Shown here in pieces: positions 17,004 to 25,443 of a stretch of DNA of 64,000 bases. Every line of letters starts with the position of its first letter. The stretch's first letter is position 1. The notes beneath the pieces are model-generated. The model had not been told where the DNA came from. It did no database searches and worked only from the letters and a program-made list of their open reading frames with translations. The position numbers were made by a program, and so were the translations under genes. The stretch lies in assembly GCA_959023295.1 (NCBI GenBank), contig CAUFBM010000011.1, positions 1 to 64,000 on the forward strand, written 5' to 3'. The stretch comes from an uncultured Collinsella sp. (GTDB lineage: Bacteria > Actinomycetota > Coriobacteriia > Coriobacteriales > Coriobacteriaceae).

Positions 17004-17540
17004 GTGTCTCGTATCGGTAATAAGCCTGTCCAGATTCCCGCCGGAGTCGAAGTGGCAGTCAACGGCAACAACGTTGTCGTCAAGGGCCCCAAGGGCCAGC
17101 TCGAGCTCGATGTTTTTGAGAAGCTCACCATCAACGTCGAGGACAACGTCCTCACCGTTTCCCGTCCCGACGACGAGCGTGAGACCCGTGCCCGCCACGG
17201 CCTCACCCGCGCCCTCATCCACAACATGGTTGTTGGCGTTTCCGAGGGCTTCGAGAAGAAGCTCGAGCTCGCCGGCGTCGGCTACCGCGTGCAGCAGAAG
17301 GGCAAGAACCTCGAGTTCTCCCTGGGCTTCTCGCACCCCGTGATCGTCGAGGCTCCCGAGGGCATCACCTTCGAGGTTCCCGACAACACCCACGTGAACG
17401 TCAAGGGTATCAACAAGCAGCAGGTCGGTCAGATCGCCGCTGAGATCCGCGGCCATCGTCCTCCCGAGCCTTACAAGGGCAAGGGTATCCACTATGTTGG
17501 CGAGCACATCCGCCGCAAGCTGGGTAAGGCCGCCAAGTAG
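17004..17540 (+). CDS. rplF: 50S ribosomal protein L6
   Basis: A 178-residue L6 with the duplicated fold: MSRIGNKPVQIPAGVEVAV at the start, GVGYRVQQKGKNLEFSLGFS in the middle, and the RPPEPYKGKGIHY(V)GE motif near the end. It starts with GTG after AAAGGAGATCACC. L6 sits near the factor-binding site of the large subunit. Order rpsH-rplF-rplR is conserved. Confidence 0.97.
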   Translation: MSRIGNKPVQIPAGVEVAVNGNNVVVKGPKGQLELDVFEKLTINVEDNVLTVSRPDDERETRARHGLTRALIHNMVVGVSEGFEKKLELAGVGYRVQQKGKNLEFSLGFSHPVIVEAPEGITFEVPDNTHVNVKGINKQQVGQIAAEIRGHRPPEPYKGKGIHYVGEHIRRKLGKAAK

Positions 17541-17565
17541 TCGTAACCGACTCACTCGCATAAGA

Positions 17566-17587
17566 CCAGCACCCCGTTAGGTGCTGG
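17566..17587 (+). other. Intra-operon hairpin between rplF and rplR
   Basis: CCAGCACC (17566-17573) and GGTGCTGG (17580-17587) form a perfect 8-bp stem with a 6-base loop in the 75-base rplF-rplR gap. A short T-run lies about 10 bases further, so partial termination or processing is possible. Confidence 0.45.
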
Positions 17588-17615
17588 CAAGATCAACCTT
17601 TTTAGGAGTTTACGT

Positions 17616-17984
17616 ATGAACAAGCATAAGGCGAAGCTGGAAGGCCTCAAGCGTCGTCAGCGTCGTGTTCGCGGCAAGGTCTCGGGTACCGCCGAGCGTC
17701 CGCGTCTTCGCGTGACCCGTACTAACGCCAACATCTATGCCCAGATCATCGACGACAGCAAGGGCTCCAGCCTGACGCTCGTCTCTGCCTCGACCCTCGA
17801 GGCCGAGTTCAAGGGCACCCACACCTCGAACAAGGAGGCTGCGGAGAAGGTCGGTCAGCTCGTTGGCAAGCGTGCCATCGAGGCCGGCATCACCAAGGTC
17901 GCTTTCGATCGTGGTGGCCGTATCTACCATGGCCGCGTCAAGGCCCTCGCCGACGGTGCTCGTGCCGCCGGTCTCGAGTTCTAG
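17616..17984 (+). CDS. rplR: 50S ribosomal protein L18
   Basis: A 122-residue L18: basic N-terminus (KHKAKLEGLKRRQRRVRGKV), RPRLRVTRTNANIYAQIIDD, and the C-terminal FDRGGRIYHGRVKALADGAR block. L18 binds 5S rRNA with L5. TTAGGAG precedes the ATG. Only 14 bases separate it from rpsE. Confidence 0.97.
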   Translation: MNKHKAKLEGLKRRQRRVRGKVSGTAERPRLRVTRTNANIYAQIIDDSKGSSLTLVSASTLEAEFKGTHTSNKEAAEKVGQLVGKRAIEAGITKVAFDRGGRIYHGRVKALADGARAAGLEF

Positions 17985-17998
17985 GAGGTATGTAGCAC

Positions 17999-18523
17999 AT
18001 GGCTCGTAATCAGAAGCAGCAGCGCGAGGCCTCCGAGTTCGAGGAGCGCGTCGTTTACATCAACCGCGTGTCGAAGACCGTCAAGGGTGGTCGTCGCATG
18101 AGCCTCGTCGCTCTCGTCGTCGTTGGCGACGGCAAGGGCAACGTCGGCGTTGGCATGGGCAAGTCCGCTGAGGTGCCCATGGCCATCTCCAAGGCGTCTC
18201 TCGATGCCAAGAAGAACATGTTCCACGTGCCGGTGACCGAGCAGGGCACCATTCCGCACGAGGTTCTCGGTCACTTTGGTGCCGGCCGCATCATCATCAA
18301 GCCCGCTGTCGAGGGTACCGGCGTTATCGCCGGCGGCGCTGTGCGTCCCCTCTTCGAGCTTGCTGGCATCAAGAACGTCCTGTCCAAGTCCCTCGGTACC
18401 GACAACGGCCTCAACATCATCAAGGCTGCCGTCGAGGGCCTCAAGGAGCTCTCCAGCCCTGAGGACGTCGCGGCTCGCCGTGGCCTGACGGTCTCCGAGA
18501 TGTTCGTCGGTAAGGAGAACTAA
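17999..18523 (+). CDS. rpsE: 30S ribosomal protein S5
   Basis: A 174-residue S5 with the double-stranded RNA-binding-like N-domain (EERVVYINRVSKTVKGGRRM, VVGDGKGNVGVGMGKS) and the C-domain (GTGVIAGGAVRPLFELAGI, KSLGTDNGLNIIKAA). S5 affects decoding fidelity and mRNA unwinding at the entry channel. GGAGG precedes the ATG. It overlaps nothing; rpmD begins 2 bases after its stop. Confidence 0.97.
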   Translation: MARNQKQQREASEFEERVVYINRVSKTVKGGRRMSLVALVVVGDGKGNVGVGMGKSAEVPMAISKASLDAKKNMFHVPVTEQGTIPHEVLGHFGAGRIIIKPAVEGTGVIAGGAVRPLFELAGIKNVLSKSLGTDNGLNIIKAAVEGLKELSSPEDVAARRGLTVSEMFVGKEN

Positions 18524-18525
18524 GC

Positions 18526-18708
18526 ATGGCTGACACCATCAAGATCAAGCAGGTCCGCAGCACCAATGGTTGCAAGCAGGACCAGGTCCGTACTGTCCGT
18601 GCCCTCGGTCTCCACAGGATCCGCGAGGTTCGCGAGATTGCTGACAACGAGTCCGTCCGCGGCATGATCTTCAAGGTCAAGCACCTTGTCGAGATTGTAG
18701 AGGAGTAG
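18526..18708 (+). CDS. rpmD: 50S ribosomal protein L30
   Basis: A 60-residue bacterial-type L30: IKIKQVRSTNGCKQDQVRTV, then ALGLHRIREVREIADNESVR and a final KHLVEIVEE. Its length is typical. GTAAGGAG inside the rpsE end serves as ribosome binding site. It is 3 bases ahead of rplO, the conserved order. Confidence 0.96.
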   Translation: MADTIKIKQVRSTNGCKQDQVRTVRALGLHRIREVREIADNESVRGMIFKVKHLVEIVEE

Positions 18709-18711
18709 CAA

Positions 18712-19161
18712 ATGCAGCTTCACGATCTTACTCCCGCGCCCGGTTCCACCAAGAACCGCAAGCGCGTCGGCCGTGGCAATTCTTCGGGTCACGGCACCAC
18801 TTCTGGCCGCGGTCAGAAGGGCCAGGGTTCCCGCTCTGGCGGCACCAAGGGTGCCGGCTTCGAGGGTGGCCAGACTCCGCTGGCTATGCGCCTGCCCAAG
18901 CTTCCGGGCTTCCGCAACCCCCGTCGTATCGAGTACACCGCCGTTAACGTTGAGCGTCTCGAGCGCAAGTTCGAGGACGGCGCTGTGATCGACGGTGCCG
19001 CTCTTAAGGCCGCTCGCATCACCAAGAGCGAGTTCGAGCCCGTCAAGGTGCTCGGCAATGGTGAGCTCACCAAGAAGTTCACGGTCAAGGTCGACAAGGT
19101 CAGCGCTTCTGCGCAGGCCAAGATCGAGGCCGCCGGCGGAAAGGTCGAGCTGCCGTGCTAA
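18712..19161 (+). CDS. rplO: 50S ribosomal protein L15
   Basis: A 149-residue L15 starting MQLHDLTPAPGSTKNRKRVG, with the glycine/arginine-rich RGNSSGHGTTSGRGQKGQGS loop that threads into 23S rRNA, and the GFEGGQTPLAMRLPK block. The C-terminal globular part ends AAGGKVELPC. Its last codons overlap the GTG start of secY by 7 bases, suggesting translational coupling. Confidence 0.97.
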   Translation: MQLHDLTPAPGSTKNRKRVGRGNSSGHGTTSGRGQKGQGSRSGGTKGAGFEGGQTPLAMRLPKLPGFRNPRRIEYTAVNVERLERKFEDGAVIDGAALKAARITKSEFEPVKVLGNGELTKKFTVKVDKVSASAQAKIEAAGGKVELPC

Positions 19162-20441
19162 ATGGTCTTAAGAATGCTTTCCGCATCAAAGAATTGCGCG
19201 AAAAGATTCTTTTTACCATAGCTATGCTCGTCGTGTACCGCATTGGTGCGCACGTTCCTGTGCCCGGCATTCCCTTCCAGGGGATGCTGGGCCTTTTCTC
19301 GACCGATAACAATTCGGTCGCCGCAGGTGCTATGGCCCTCCTGAATCTTTTCTCTGGTGGCGCGTTGAGCTATGTTTCGGTGTTCTCCCTGGGCATCATG
19401 CCTTACATCACCAGCTCGATCATCCTCCAGATGCTCCAGGCCGTTGTGCCTTCCCTGCATGAGCTTGCCCGCGAGGGCGAGGTCGGTCAGACCAAGATTA
19501 CGCAGTATTCGCGTTACCTCACCCTGGCTCTGGCAATCCTCAACTCCGTGGGTTACCTCTTCCTCTTTAAGAGCTTCGGCATCAGCTTTACTGGCGCCGG
19601 TGCTCCCGAGATCATCTTCGACCTCATGATCGTCGGCACGCTCACCGCGGGCGCCATGCTGATCATGTGGATTGGTGAGCTCATCACCCAGCGCGGTATC
19701 GGCAATGGCATGTCGCTGATCATCTTCGCGAACATCATGGCCGGCCTGCCGCAGGCGATCTTCTCCAGCACCGAGGGCAATGCCGGTGGCATCATCACCA
19801 TGGTGATCATCTGCGCCATCATCTTGCTGGTTATCCCGCTGATTGTTTTCCTTGAGCGCGGCCAGCGCCGCATTCCGGTCTCCTACGCTAAGCGCGTCGT
19901 GGGCCGTCGCATGATGGGTGGCCAGACCACCTACCTGCCCATCAAGGTCAACACCGCGGGTGTCGTGCCGATCATCTTCGCTTCGGCGCTGCTGTACTTC
20001 CCGGCCCAGATTGCCGTGTTCTTCCCCGGCATCGGCTGGATTCAGGCAGTTGCCTCTGCGCTTTCGACCGGTTGGCTCAACTGGGTGCTTAACGTTGTCC
20101 TCATCGTGTTCTTCGCGTACTTCTACACCTCCATGGTGTTCAACCCCGATGACACGGCCGACAACCTTAAGAAGCAGGGCGGCTTTATTCCGGGCGTCCG
20201 TCCGGGTAGGGCTACCGCGGCCTACATCAAGAACGCGCTCAACAAGATCACGCTTCCCAGCGCTGTCTTTTTGGCGCTCATCGCCATCGTGCCTTCGATC
20301 ATCTTCTCCTTCACGGGTAACCATCTGATCCAGGCATTTGGCGGCACGTCCATCCTCATCATGGTCGGCGTCGTGCTCGACACGGTCGATAAGCTCGAAG
20401 GCCAGATCAAGATGTATGATTACGATGGATTCTTTAAATAG
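19155..20441 (+). CDS. secY: Protein translocase channel subunit SecY
   Basis: A 428-residue integral membrane protein with ten predicted helices; conserved segments include YRIGAHVPVPGI at TM1, the plug-region LNLFSGGALSYVSVFSLGIM, ITQRGIGNGMSLIIFANIM and RPGRATAAYI in the C5 loop. SecY is the pore of the SecYEG translocon and works with SecA, encoded at 40.9 kb. The GTG at 19155 lies within the rplO end; no ATG gives a full-length first helix. The order rplO-secY-adk-map is normal for Gram-positives. Confidence 0.97.
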   Translation: MLNGLKNAFRIKELREKILFTIAMLVVYRIGAHVPVPGIPFQGMLGLFSTDNNSVAAGAMALLNLFSGGALSYVSVFSLGIMPYITSSIILQMLQAVVPSLHELAREGEVGQTKITQYSRYLTLALAILNSVGYLFLFKSFGISFTGAGAPEIIFDLMIVGTLTAGAMLIMWIGELITQRGIGNGMSLIIFANIMAGLPQAIFSSTEGNAGGIITMVIICAIILLVIPLIVFLERGQRRIPVSYAKRVVGRRMMGGQTTYLPIKVNTAGVVPIIFASALLYFPAQIAVFFPGIGWIQAVASALSTGWLNWVLNVVLIVFFAYFYTSMVFNPDDTADNLKKQGGFIPGVRPGRATAAYIKNALNKITLPSAVFLALIAIVPSIIFSFTGNHLIQAFGGTSILIMVGVVLDTVDKLEGQIKMYDYDGFFK

Positions 20442-20459
20442 GCTAGAGGAGGATTGCTC

Positions 20460-21086
20460 ATGAACCTCGTATTGCTCGGAGCTCCGGGTGCCGGTAAGGG
20501 CACCGTCGCACAGGAGCTCGTCGCCGAGTTTGGCGTCGCTCACATTTCCACGGGCGACCTGCTGCGTGCTGCCGTCAAGGGTGGCACCGAGCTTGGTATT
20601 CAGGCTAAGAAGTACATGGACGCTGGCGAGCTCGTCCCCGACCAGCTCGTGATCGACCTTGTCAAGGAGCGTCTTGCCGCCGATGACGCCCAGCAGGGCT
20701 TCATCCTCGATGGCTTCCCGCGCAACACCGCCCAGGCTGTGACGCTCGATTCCGAGCTCTCGGCTATGGGTCGCGAGATCGACTGCGCTCTTCTGGTCGA
20801 TGTGGCCCCCGAGGTCATCATCGATCGTCTGTCTTCGCGTCGTACCTGCCGCGCCTGCGGCTACACCGGCACGGCTGCCGATACTACCTGCCCCAAGTGC
20901 GGCGGCGAGATGTATCAGCGCGACGACGACAAGCCCGAGACCATCAAGAACCGTCTCGACGTCTACGAGAAGTCCACGAGCCCGCTCGTCGACTACTATC
21001 GTGGCCAGGGTCTGCTCAAGTCGGTCAACGGTGACCAGGCTCGCGAGACCGTGTACGGGGATGTCAAAGAGGCTCTCGGTCTATGA
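20460..21086 (+). CDS. adk: Adenylate kinase, zinc-LID type
   Basis: A 208-residue kinase (ATP + AMP to 2 ADP) with the P-loop GAPGAGKG, the NMP-binding HISTGDLLRAAV, and a LID domain with four cysteines (CRACGY...CPKCGGE), the zinc-type lid of Gram-positives. The ATG at 20460 follows AGAGGAGGA; a TTG two codons earlier is less likely. The stop overlaps the map start by 4 bases (ATGA). Confidence 0.97.
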   Translation: MNLVLLGAPGAGKGTVAQELVAEFGVAHISTGDLLRAAVKGGTELGIQAKKYMDAGELVPDQLVIDLVKERLAADDAQQGFILDGFPRNTAQAVTLDSELSAMGREIDCALLVDVAPEVIIDRLSSRRTCRACGYTGTAADTTCPKCGGEMYQRDDDKPETIKNRLDVYEKSTSPLVDYYRGQGLLKSVNGDQARETVYGDVKEALGL

Positions 21087-21871
21087 TCAAGATTAAGTCT
21101 GCAACGCAAATCGAGCAGATGAAGAAGGCAGGAGCGCTATCTAAGATGGCGCTCCGCCACGTTGGGGCCATGGTTCGCCCCGGCGTGTCGACCTTCGAAC
21201 TCGATCAGCTTGCCGAGCAGATTATCCGCATGCATGGCGGCACCCCTGCCTTCAAGGGTTACGGCGGGTTCCCCGGAACCATTTGCGCATCAATTAACGA
21301 TGCCGTGGTTCACGGTATTCCCAACCCTGACATGATCCTGCGCGATGGCGATATCATCTCCATCGATACGGGAGCTGTCGTTGACGGTTGGGTTGGCGAT
21401 AACGCCTGGACGTTTTTCGTCGGCACCCCCACGCCCGAGGCCAAGGCCCTGTGCGAGGTTACGCGCGATTGCCTTAAGGCTGCTATTGAGCAGGCTGTTC
21501 CCGGTAACCATATCGGGGACGTTGGCTATGCCGTTCAGTCCCTCGCCGAGTCTCACGGTTACGGCGTGCTTCGCGATTACGTGGGGCATGGTATCGGTCG
21601 TGTAATGCACGAGGACCCCAACGTTCCAAATTATGGAAAGAAGGGGAGAGGCGTTCGCCTTCAGGCTGGTATGGTCATCGCTATCGAGCCGATGGTTACG
21701 ATGGGTTCCAATCATGTGAGCACGGGCTCCGATGGTTGGATCGTTACGACCAACGACCATCTGCCCGCCGCGCACTACGAGAACACCGTCGCCATTACCA
21801 ATGACGGTCCGGTGATTCTTACCACCGATGCGCAAGGATCCTGGTGTTCGCTCCAAGGCGGAGAAATGTAA
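21083..21871 (+). CDS. map: Methionine aminopeptidase, type I
   Basis: A 262-residue metalloprotease that removes the initiator methionine. The five metal ligands can be seen: D in SIDTGAVVDGW, D in VGDNAWTF, H in YVGHGIGRVMHE, E in IAIEPMVT, and E in HYENTVAIT. The substrate-site phrase VCASINDAVVHGIP is represented as ICASINDAVVHGIP. There is no N-terminal zinc-finger extension. It overlaps adk by four bases. Confidence 0.97.
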   Translation: MIKIKSATQIEQMKKAGALSKMALRHVGAMVRPGVSTFELDQLAEQIIRMHGGTPAFKGYGGFPGTICASINDAVVHGIPNPDMILRDGDIISIDTGAVVDGWVGDNAWTFFVGTPTPEAKALCEVTRDCLKAAIEQAVPGNHIGDVGYAVQSLAESHGYGVLRDYVGHGIGRVMHEDPNVPNYGKKGRGVRLQAGMVIAIEPMVTMGSNHVSTGSDGWIVTTNDHLPAAHYENTVAITNDGPVILTTDAQGSWCSLQGGEM

Positions 21872-21907
21872 CAAGTTCCACGTAGTTGTGGAGCCATTAC
21901 GAAGATA

Positions 21908-21936
21908 TTACGATATGTGCACGCGTATTGTAGAAT
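21908..21936 (+). promoter_or_regulatory. Candidate promoter for infA and the alpha-operon genes
   Basis: TTACGA (21908-21913), a 17-base spacer and TAGAAT (21931-21936) lie 39 bases upstream of the infA start, in the only real gap between map and infA. It would allow the infA-rpmJ-rpsM-rpsK-rpsD-rpoA-rplQ block to be transcribed apart from the spc genes. Confidence 0.5.
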
Positions 21937-21975
21937 ACTCAATCGCTGTCGTTTTCTAGAGAAAGATGATTGCTT

Positions 21976-22194
21976 GTGAAGAAGGAAGACGCAATTGAGC
22001 TCGAGGGTACGGTAAAGGAACCGCTGCCCAACGCCATGTTTAAGGTCGAGCTCGAGAACGGTCATTCGGTTCTGTGCAACATTTCTGGCAAGATTCGAAT
22101 GAATTACATCCGCATTCTCCCCGGTGACAGGGTTGTCGTGGAGCTTTCCCCGTACGACCTGACCCGCGGTCGCATCACCTATCGCTATAAATAG
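21976..22194 (+). CDS. infA: Translation initiation factor IF-1
   Basis: A 72-residue OB-fold protein (KKEDAIELEGTVKEPLPNAM, GHSVLCNISGKIRMNYIRIL, RGRITYRYK). The GTG at 21976 gives the family's usual N-terminus, though a TTG at 21970 is better spaced from the GAAAG upstream; the start is therefore uncertain by two codons. IF-1 blocks the A site during initiation. A promoter-like pair lies just ahead. Confidence 0.95.
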   Translation: MKKEDAIELEGTVKEPLPNAMFKVELENGHSVLCNISGKIRMNYIRILPGDRVVVELSPYDLTRGRITYRYK

Positions 22195-22196
22195 CG

Positions 22197-22292
22197 ACAC
22201 GCATACACGCTCTTTTCCGACTGCAGGCTTAGCTCAACCTACGGTCGGTTTGCGTGTGAAGACCAGCCATAGTTTTAAACGCCTGCGGCTGG
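22197..22292 (+). promoter_or_regulatory. Two stem-loops in the infA-rpmJ gap, possible r-protein leader
   Basis: The first hairpin pairs ACACGCA (22197-22203) with TGCGTGT (22251-22257) and, inside it, CCGAC with GTCGG (22217-22221/22244-22248). The second pairs CCAGCC (22263-22268) with GGCTGG (22287-22292). No T-run follows either. The position, ahead of rpmJ-rpsM-rpsK-rpsD, is where an S4-type autoregulatory leader could lie. Confidence 0.4.
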
Positions 22293-22341
22293 GCGAGTAG
22301 ATAGTAGGGAAGTAGTTTGAGCGCTACCGAAAGGAAGAACG

Positions 22342-22455
22342 ATGAAGGTACGTCCTTCGGTCAAGAAGATGTGCGATAAGTGCAAAATCATTAGGCGCCA
22401 CGGCAAGGTCCTCGTCATTTGCGAGAACCCCCGTCATAAGCAGCGTCAGGGTTAA
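22342..22455 (+). CDS. rpmJ: 50S ribosomal protein L36, zinc-binding type
   Basis: A 37-residue L36: MKVRPSVKKMCDKCKIIRRH, then GKVLVICENPRHKQRQG. The zinc ligands C11, C14, C27 and H32 (C-x2-C-x12-C-x4-H) are all present. AAAGGAAG precedes the ATG. It lies between infA and rpsM as in nearly all bacteria. Confidence 0.96.
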   Translation: MKVRPSVKKMCDKCKIIRRHGKVLVICENPRHKQRQG

Positions 22456-22469
22456 GAGAGGAGACTACG

Positions 22470-22844
22470 TTGGCCCGTATTAATGGTGTCGACCTCCCGC
22501 GTGAGAAGCGCGTTGAGATCGGTCTGACCTACATTTACGGCATCGGCCGCACCACTGCGACGAAGATTTGCGTCGAGTGCAACGTTAACGTGGACACGCG
22601 CGTTAAGGACCTCACCGAGGATGAGGTTAACGCCATCCGCGATTATATCGATAAGAATCAGATCATGGTTGAGGGCGACCTCCGCCGTGAGCGCAACCAG
22701 AACGTCAAGCGCCTTATGGACATCGGCTGCAACCGCGGCCTTCGTCACCGCAAGGGCCTCCCGGTCCGCGGCCAGCGCACCCACACTAACGCTCGTACCC
22801 GCAAGGGCCCGAAGCGTCAGATCGGTGCTAAGAAGAAGAAATAA
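22470..22844 (+). CDS. rpsM: 30S ribosomal protein S13
   Basis: A 124-residue S13 with MARINGVDLPREKRVEIGLT, the helix-turn-helix IYGIGRTTATKI, and the basic tail RGLPVRGQRTHTNARTRKGP. Translation must start at TTG (22470), 6 bases after AGAGGAG; no ATG or GTG gives the conserved N-terminus. S13 contacts P-site tRNA and, with L5, forms an intersubunit bridge. Confidence 0.97.
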   Translation: MARINGVDLPREKRVEIGLTYIYGIGRTTATKICVECNVNVDTRVKDLTEDEVNAIRDYIDKNQIMVEGDLRRERNQNVKRLMDIGCNRGLRHRKGLPVRGQRTHTNARTRKGPKRQIGAKKKK

Positions 22845-22858
22845 GGAGCGCTAGATAG

Positions 22859-23263
22859 ATGGCTACTGCTAAGAAGAACGTTCGCGCTGCCCGTCTGAAG
22901 CGCGCGGACCGTAAGAACATTTCCGTGGGCCAGGCTCACATTCGTTCTACGTTCAACAACACGATCGTTTCGATCACCGATCCCCAGGGCAACGTCATTT
23001 CCTGGAAGTCGGCTGGCCAGGTGGGCTTCAAGGGCTCCCGTAAGTCCACGCCGTTCGCTGCCCAGATGGCTGCCGAGGCTGCTGCCAAGCAGGCCATGGA
23101 GCACGGTATGAAGAAGGTTTCCGTCTTCGTCAAGGGCCCCGGCTCCGGTCGTGAGACCGCCATCCGCTCCCTCCAGGCTGCTGGCCTCGAGGTCTCGAGC
23201 ATCCAGGACAAGACCCCCATTCCGCACAACGGCTGCCGCCCCAAGAAGCGTCGCCGCGTGTAA
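22859..23263 (+). CDS. rpsK: 30S ribosomal protein S11
   Basis: A 134-residue S11: AHIRSTFNNTIVSITDPQGN, the SAGQVGFKGSRKSTPFAAQM block, and the IQDKTPIPHNGCRPKKRRRV tail. It lines the platform near the mRNA exit. AAGGAG lies ahead of the ATG. Order rpsM-rpsK-rpsD-rpoA-rplQ is the canonical alpha operon. Confidence 0.97.
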   Translation: MATAKKNVRAARLKRADRKNISVGQAHIRSTFNNTIVSITDPQGNVISWKSAGQVGFKGSRKSTPFAAQMAAEAAAKQAMEHGMKKVSVFVKGPGSGRETAIRSLQAAGLEVSSIQDKTPIPHNGCRPKKRRRV

Positions 23264-23282
23264 CTGAAAGGATCGTATCAAT

Positions 23283-23879
23283 ATGGCAATCGACAGGACT
23301 CCTGTTCTTAAGCGCTGCCGTCAGCTCGGGATCGATCCCGCTGAGCTCGGTTACAGCAGCAAGAAGGAATCTATCCGTCAGCCCAAGCGCCGTCGCAAGG
23401 AATCTGAGTACGGCATGCAGCTGCGTGAGAAGCAGAAGGTCAAGTTCATCTATGGCGTTCTGGAGAAGCAGTTCCACGGCTACTTCAACAAGGCCCGTAA
23501 GATGAACGGCGTCACCGGTGAGAACCTCATGATCATCCTTGAGTCTCGCCTCGACAACGTCGTCTTCCGTCTTGGCTTCGCCCGCACCCGCAAAGAGGCT
23601 CGTCAGTCCGTCCGTCACGGTCACTTCACCGTGAACGGCAAGCGCGTGGACATCCCGTCCTACCGCGTCAAGGCCGGCGACGTCGTCGCTGTCGGCGAGA
23701 AGTTCCGTGACCTCCTCCCCATCAAGGAGGCCCTGATTTCCTCCGAGCGCTTTGAGGTCCCTGGCTGGCTCGAGGTCGATATCGAGAAGCTGTCTGGTAA
23801 CGTGCTCGCTCTGCCGACGCGTGAGCAGATCAGCGGTGATATCAACGAGCAGCTCATCGTCGAGCTCTACTCTAAGTAG
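23283..23879 (+). CDS. rpsD: 30S ribosomal protein S4 (zinc-free type)
   Basis: A 198-residue S4 with the S4 RNA-binding domain (LESRLDNVVFRLGFARTRKE, RQSVRHGHFTVNGKRV). The N-terminal region lacks the four-cysteine zinc site found in other S4 proteins; only one Cys is present, so it is the C-minus paralogue. S4 nucleates 30S assembly and often represses the alpha operon. GAAAGGA precedes the ATG. Confidence 0.97.
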   Translation: MAIDRTPVLKRCRQLGIDPAELGYSSKKESIRQPKRRRKESEYGMQLREKQKVKFIYGVLEKQFHGYFNKARKMNGVTGENLMIILESRLDNVVFRLGFARTRKEARQSVRHGHFTVNGKRVDIPSYRVKAGDVVAVGEKFRDLLPIKEALISSERFEVPGWLEVDIEKLSGNVLALPTREQISGDINEQLIVELYSK

Positions 23880-23911
23880 TCCATCCGGGCTGCTGAGGCT
23901 GGAGGTAATAC

Positions 23912-24853
23912 ATGTCAGAATTCATTAGGCCTCAGGTTCAGGTCGAAGAGATTAACGAGACCTCTGCTCGTGTCTCCGTCGAGCCGCTCGAGCGTGGCTA
24001 CGGCGATACGCTGGGTAACTCGCTTCGTCGTGTTCTTCTGTCCTCGCTCGAGGGTGCCGCCGTCGAGGCCATTCAGATCGATGGTGCGCAGCACGAGTTC
24101 ATGACCATCCCTAACATGGTCGAGGATGTCACCGACATCGTCCTGAATGTCAAGGGTCTTGTCTTCAGGGCTCTCGGCACGACCGACGAGGCGACCGCCA
24201 CCATCTCGGTTGACGGCCCCTGCGAGGTCACCGGTGCGGACTTCTTTATTCCGTCCGAGTTTGAGCTGGTCAACCCCGAGCAGCACATTGCTACGCTCAC
24301 CGAGGGTGGCCATCTCACCATGAGCATGCGCATCGGCTATGGCCGCGGCTATGTCTCTGGCGAGGCTAACAAGCGTGACAACGATCCCATCGGTGTGATC
24401 AACGTCGACTCGCTGTACTCGCCGGTGTCCCGTTGCGCCAAGCTCGTTGAGGCTTGCCGTGTCGGCCAGCATACCGACTACGACCGCCTTGTCCTCGAGA
24501 TCGAGACCAACGGTTCCATCGCCCCGCGCGACGCCGTGGTCCAGGCTGCCAATATCATCAACCAGCATATGGCCGCCTTTATGAACCTTGCCGAGACCCC
24601 CGAGGTCGAGGAGGAGGCTTCGATCTTCGCTCCCGAGGTCACCAACGACAACGCCGAGCTGGACAAGCAGATCGAGGATCTGGACCTTTCCGTCCGTTCC
24701 TACAACTGCCTTAAGCGCGCCAGCATTCACTCGGTCCGTCAGCTCGTTGAGTTCTCGGAGAACGATCTGCTCAACATCCGTAACTTCGGTGTTAAGTCGA
24801 TCGAGGAAGTGAAGGACAAGCTTGAGTCCATGGGCCTGAGCCTGAAGGCTTAA
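23912..24853 (+). CDS. rpoA: RNA polymerase alpha subunit
   Basis: A 313-residue alpha subunit. The N-terminal dimerisation domain shows VEPLERGYGDTLGNSLRRVL and LSSLEGAAVEAIQIDG; the linker is acidic (AETPEVEEEASIFAPEV); the C-terminal domain for activator and UP-element contact has RSYNCLKRASIHSVRQL and LLNIRNFGVKSIEEV. TGGAGG precedes the ATG. It is complete and conventional. Confidence 0.97.
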   Translation: MSEFIRPQVQVEEINETSARVSVEPLERGYGDTLGNSLRRVLLSSLEGAAVEAIQIDGAQHEFMTIPNMVEDVTDIVLNVKGLVFRALGTTDEATATISVDGPCEVTGADFFIPSEFELVNPEQHIATLTEGGHLTMSMRIGYGRGYVSGEANKRDNDPIGVINVDSLYSPVSRCAKLVEACRVGQHTDYDRLVLEIETNGSIAPRDAVVQAANIINQHMAAFMNLAETPEVEEEASIFAPEVTNDNAELDKQIEDLDLSVRSYNCLKRASIHSVRQLVEFSENDLLNIRNFGVKSIEEVKDKLESMGLSLKA

Positions 24854-24883
24854 TGCTTCGCATATTTGAGGAGAAACTAGACC

Positions 24884-25351
24884 ATGCGTCACAACGTTAA
24901 GAAGGGCCTGAAGCTCGGCACCGATGCGAGCCACACCAAGGCCATGAAGAAGAGCCTTGCTAAGGCCCTCTTCGAGAACGACCGCATCAAGACCACCGAG
25001 ACCCGCGCTAAGGCGCTGCGTTCGGTCGTCGACCCGATCATCACTTGGGCCAAGAAGGGCGACCTGCACTCTCGTCGTCTGGCTATCGCCAAGCTCGGCG
25101 ATAAGCAGCTCGTTGCCGAGATCTTCGACAAGGCTGCTCAGGGCATGTGGCAGGACCGCAACGGCGGTTACACCCGCATCATGAAGCTCGGTAACCGTAA
25201 GGGTGATAACGCTCCTATCGTTATCATGGAGCTCGTCACCGAGCCTTGCACGCCTAAGGCCAAGAAGGCTGCTCCGGCCCCCAAGAAGGCCGCTGCTCCC
25301 AAGAAGGTCGAGGCTGTCGAGGAGGCTCCTGCTGAGGAGACCGCTGAGTAG
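24884..25351 (+). CDS. rplQ: 50S ribosomal protein L17 with Ala/Pro/Glu-rich tail
   Basis: The first ~120 residues are standard L17 (MRHNVKKGLKLGTDASHTKA, RIKTTETRAKALRSVVDPII, NGGYTRIMKLGNRKGDNAPI). A ~35-residue tail of Ala, Pro, Lys and Glu (APKKAAAPKKVEAVEEAPAE) follows, as seen in other Actinomycetota ribosomal proteins. A strong terminator ends the cluster 26 bases later. Confidence 0.96.
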   Translation: MRHNVKKGLKLGTDASHTKAMKKSLAKALFENDRIKTTETRAKALRSVVDPIITWAKKGDLHSRRLAIAKLGDKQLVAEIFDKAAQGMWQDRNGGYTRIMKLGNRKGDNAPIVIMELVTEPCTPKAKKAAPAPKKAAAPKKVEAVEEAPAEETAE

Positions 25352-25377
25352 ACATTCTGTCTGCATAGGCTATATTC

Positions 25378-25408
25378 GAGGGGTACGTTCGCGTACCCCT
25401 CTTTTTTT
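25378..25408 (+). terminator. Rho-independent terminator of the ribosomal cluster
   Basis: GAGGGGTACG and CGTACCCCTC make a perfect 10-bp stem with a TTCG tetraloop (stable UUCG in RNA), followed by seven T. It separates rplQ from truA. Confidence 0.93.
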
Positions 25409-25443
25409 GTCGCAATACCGTTGCTAGTTTGTTGGGAGCGCCT

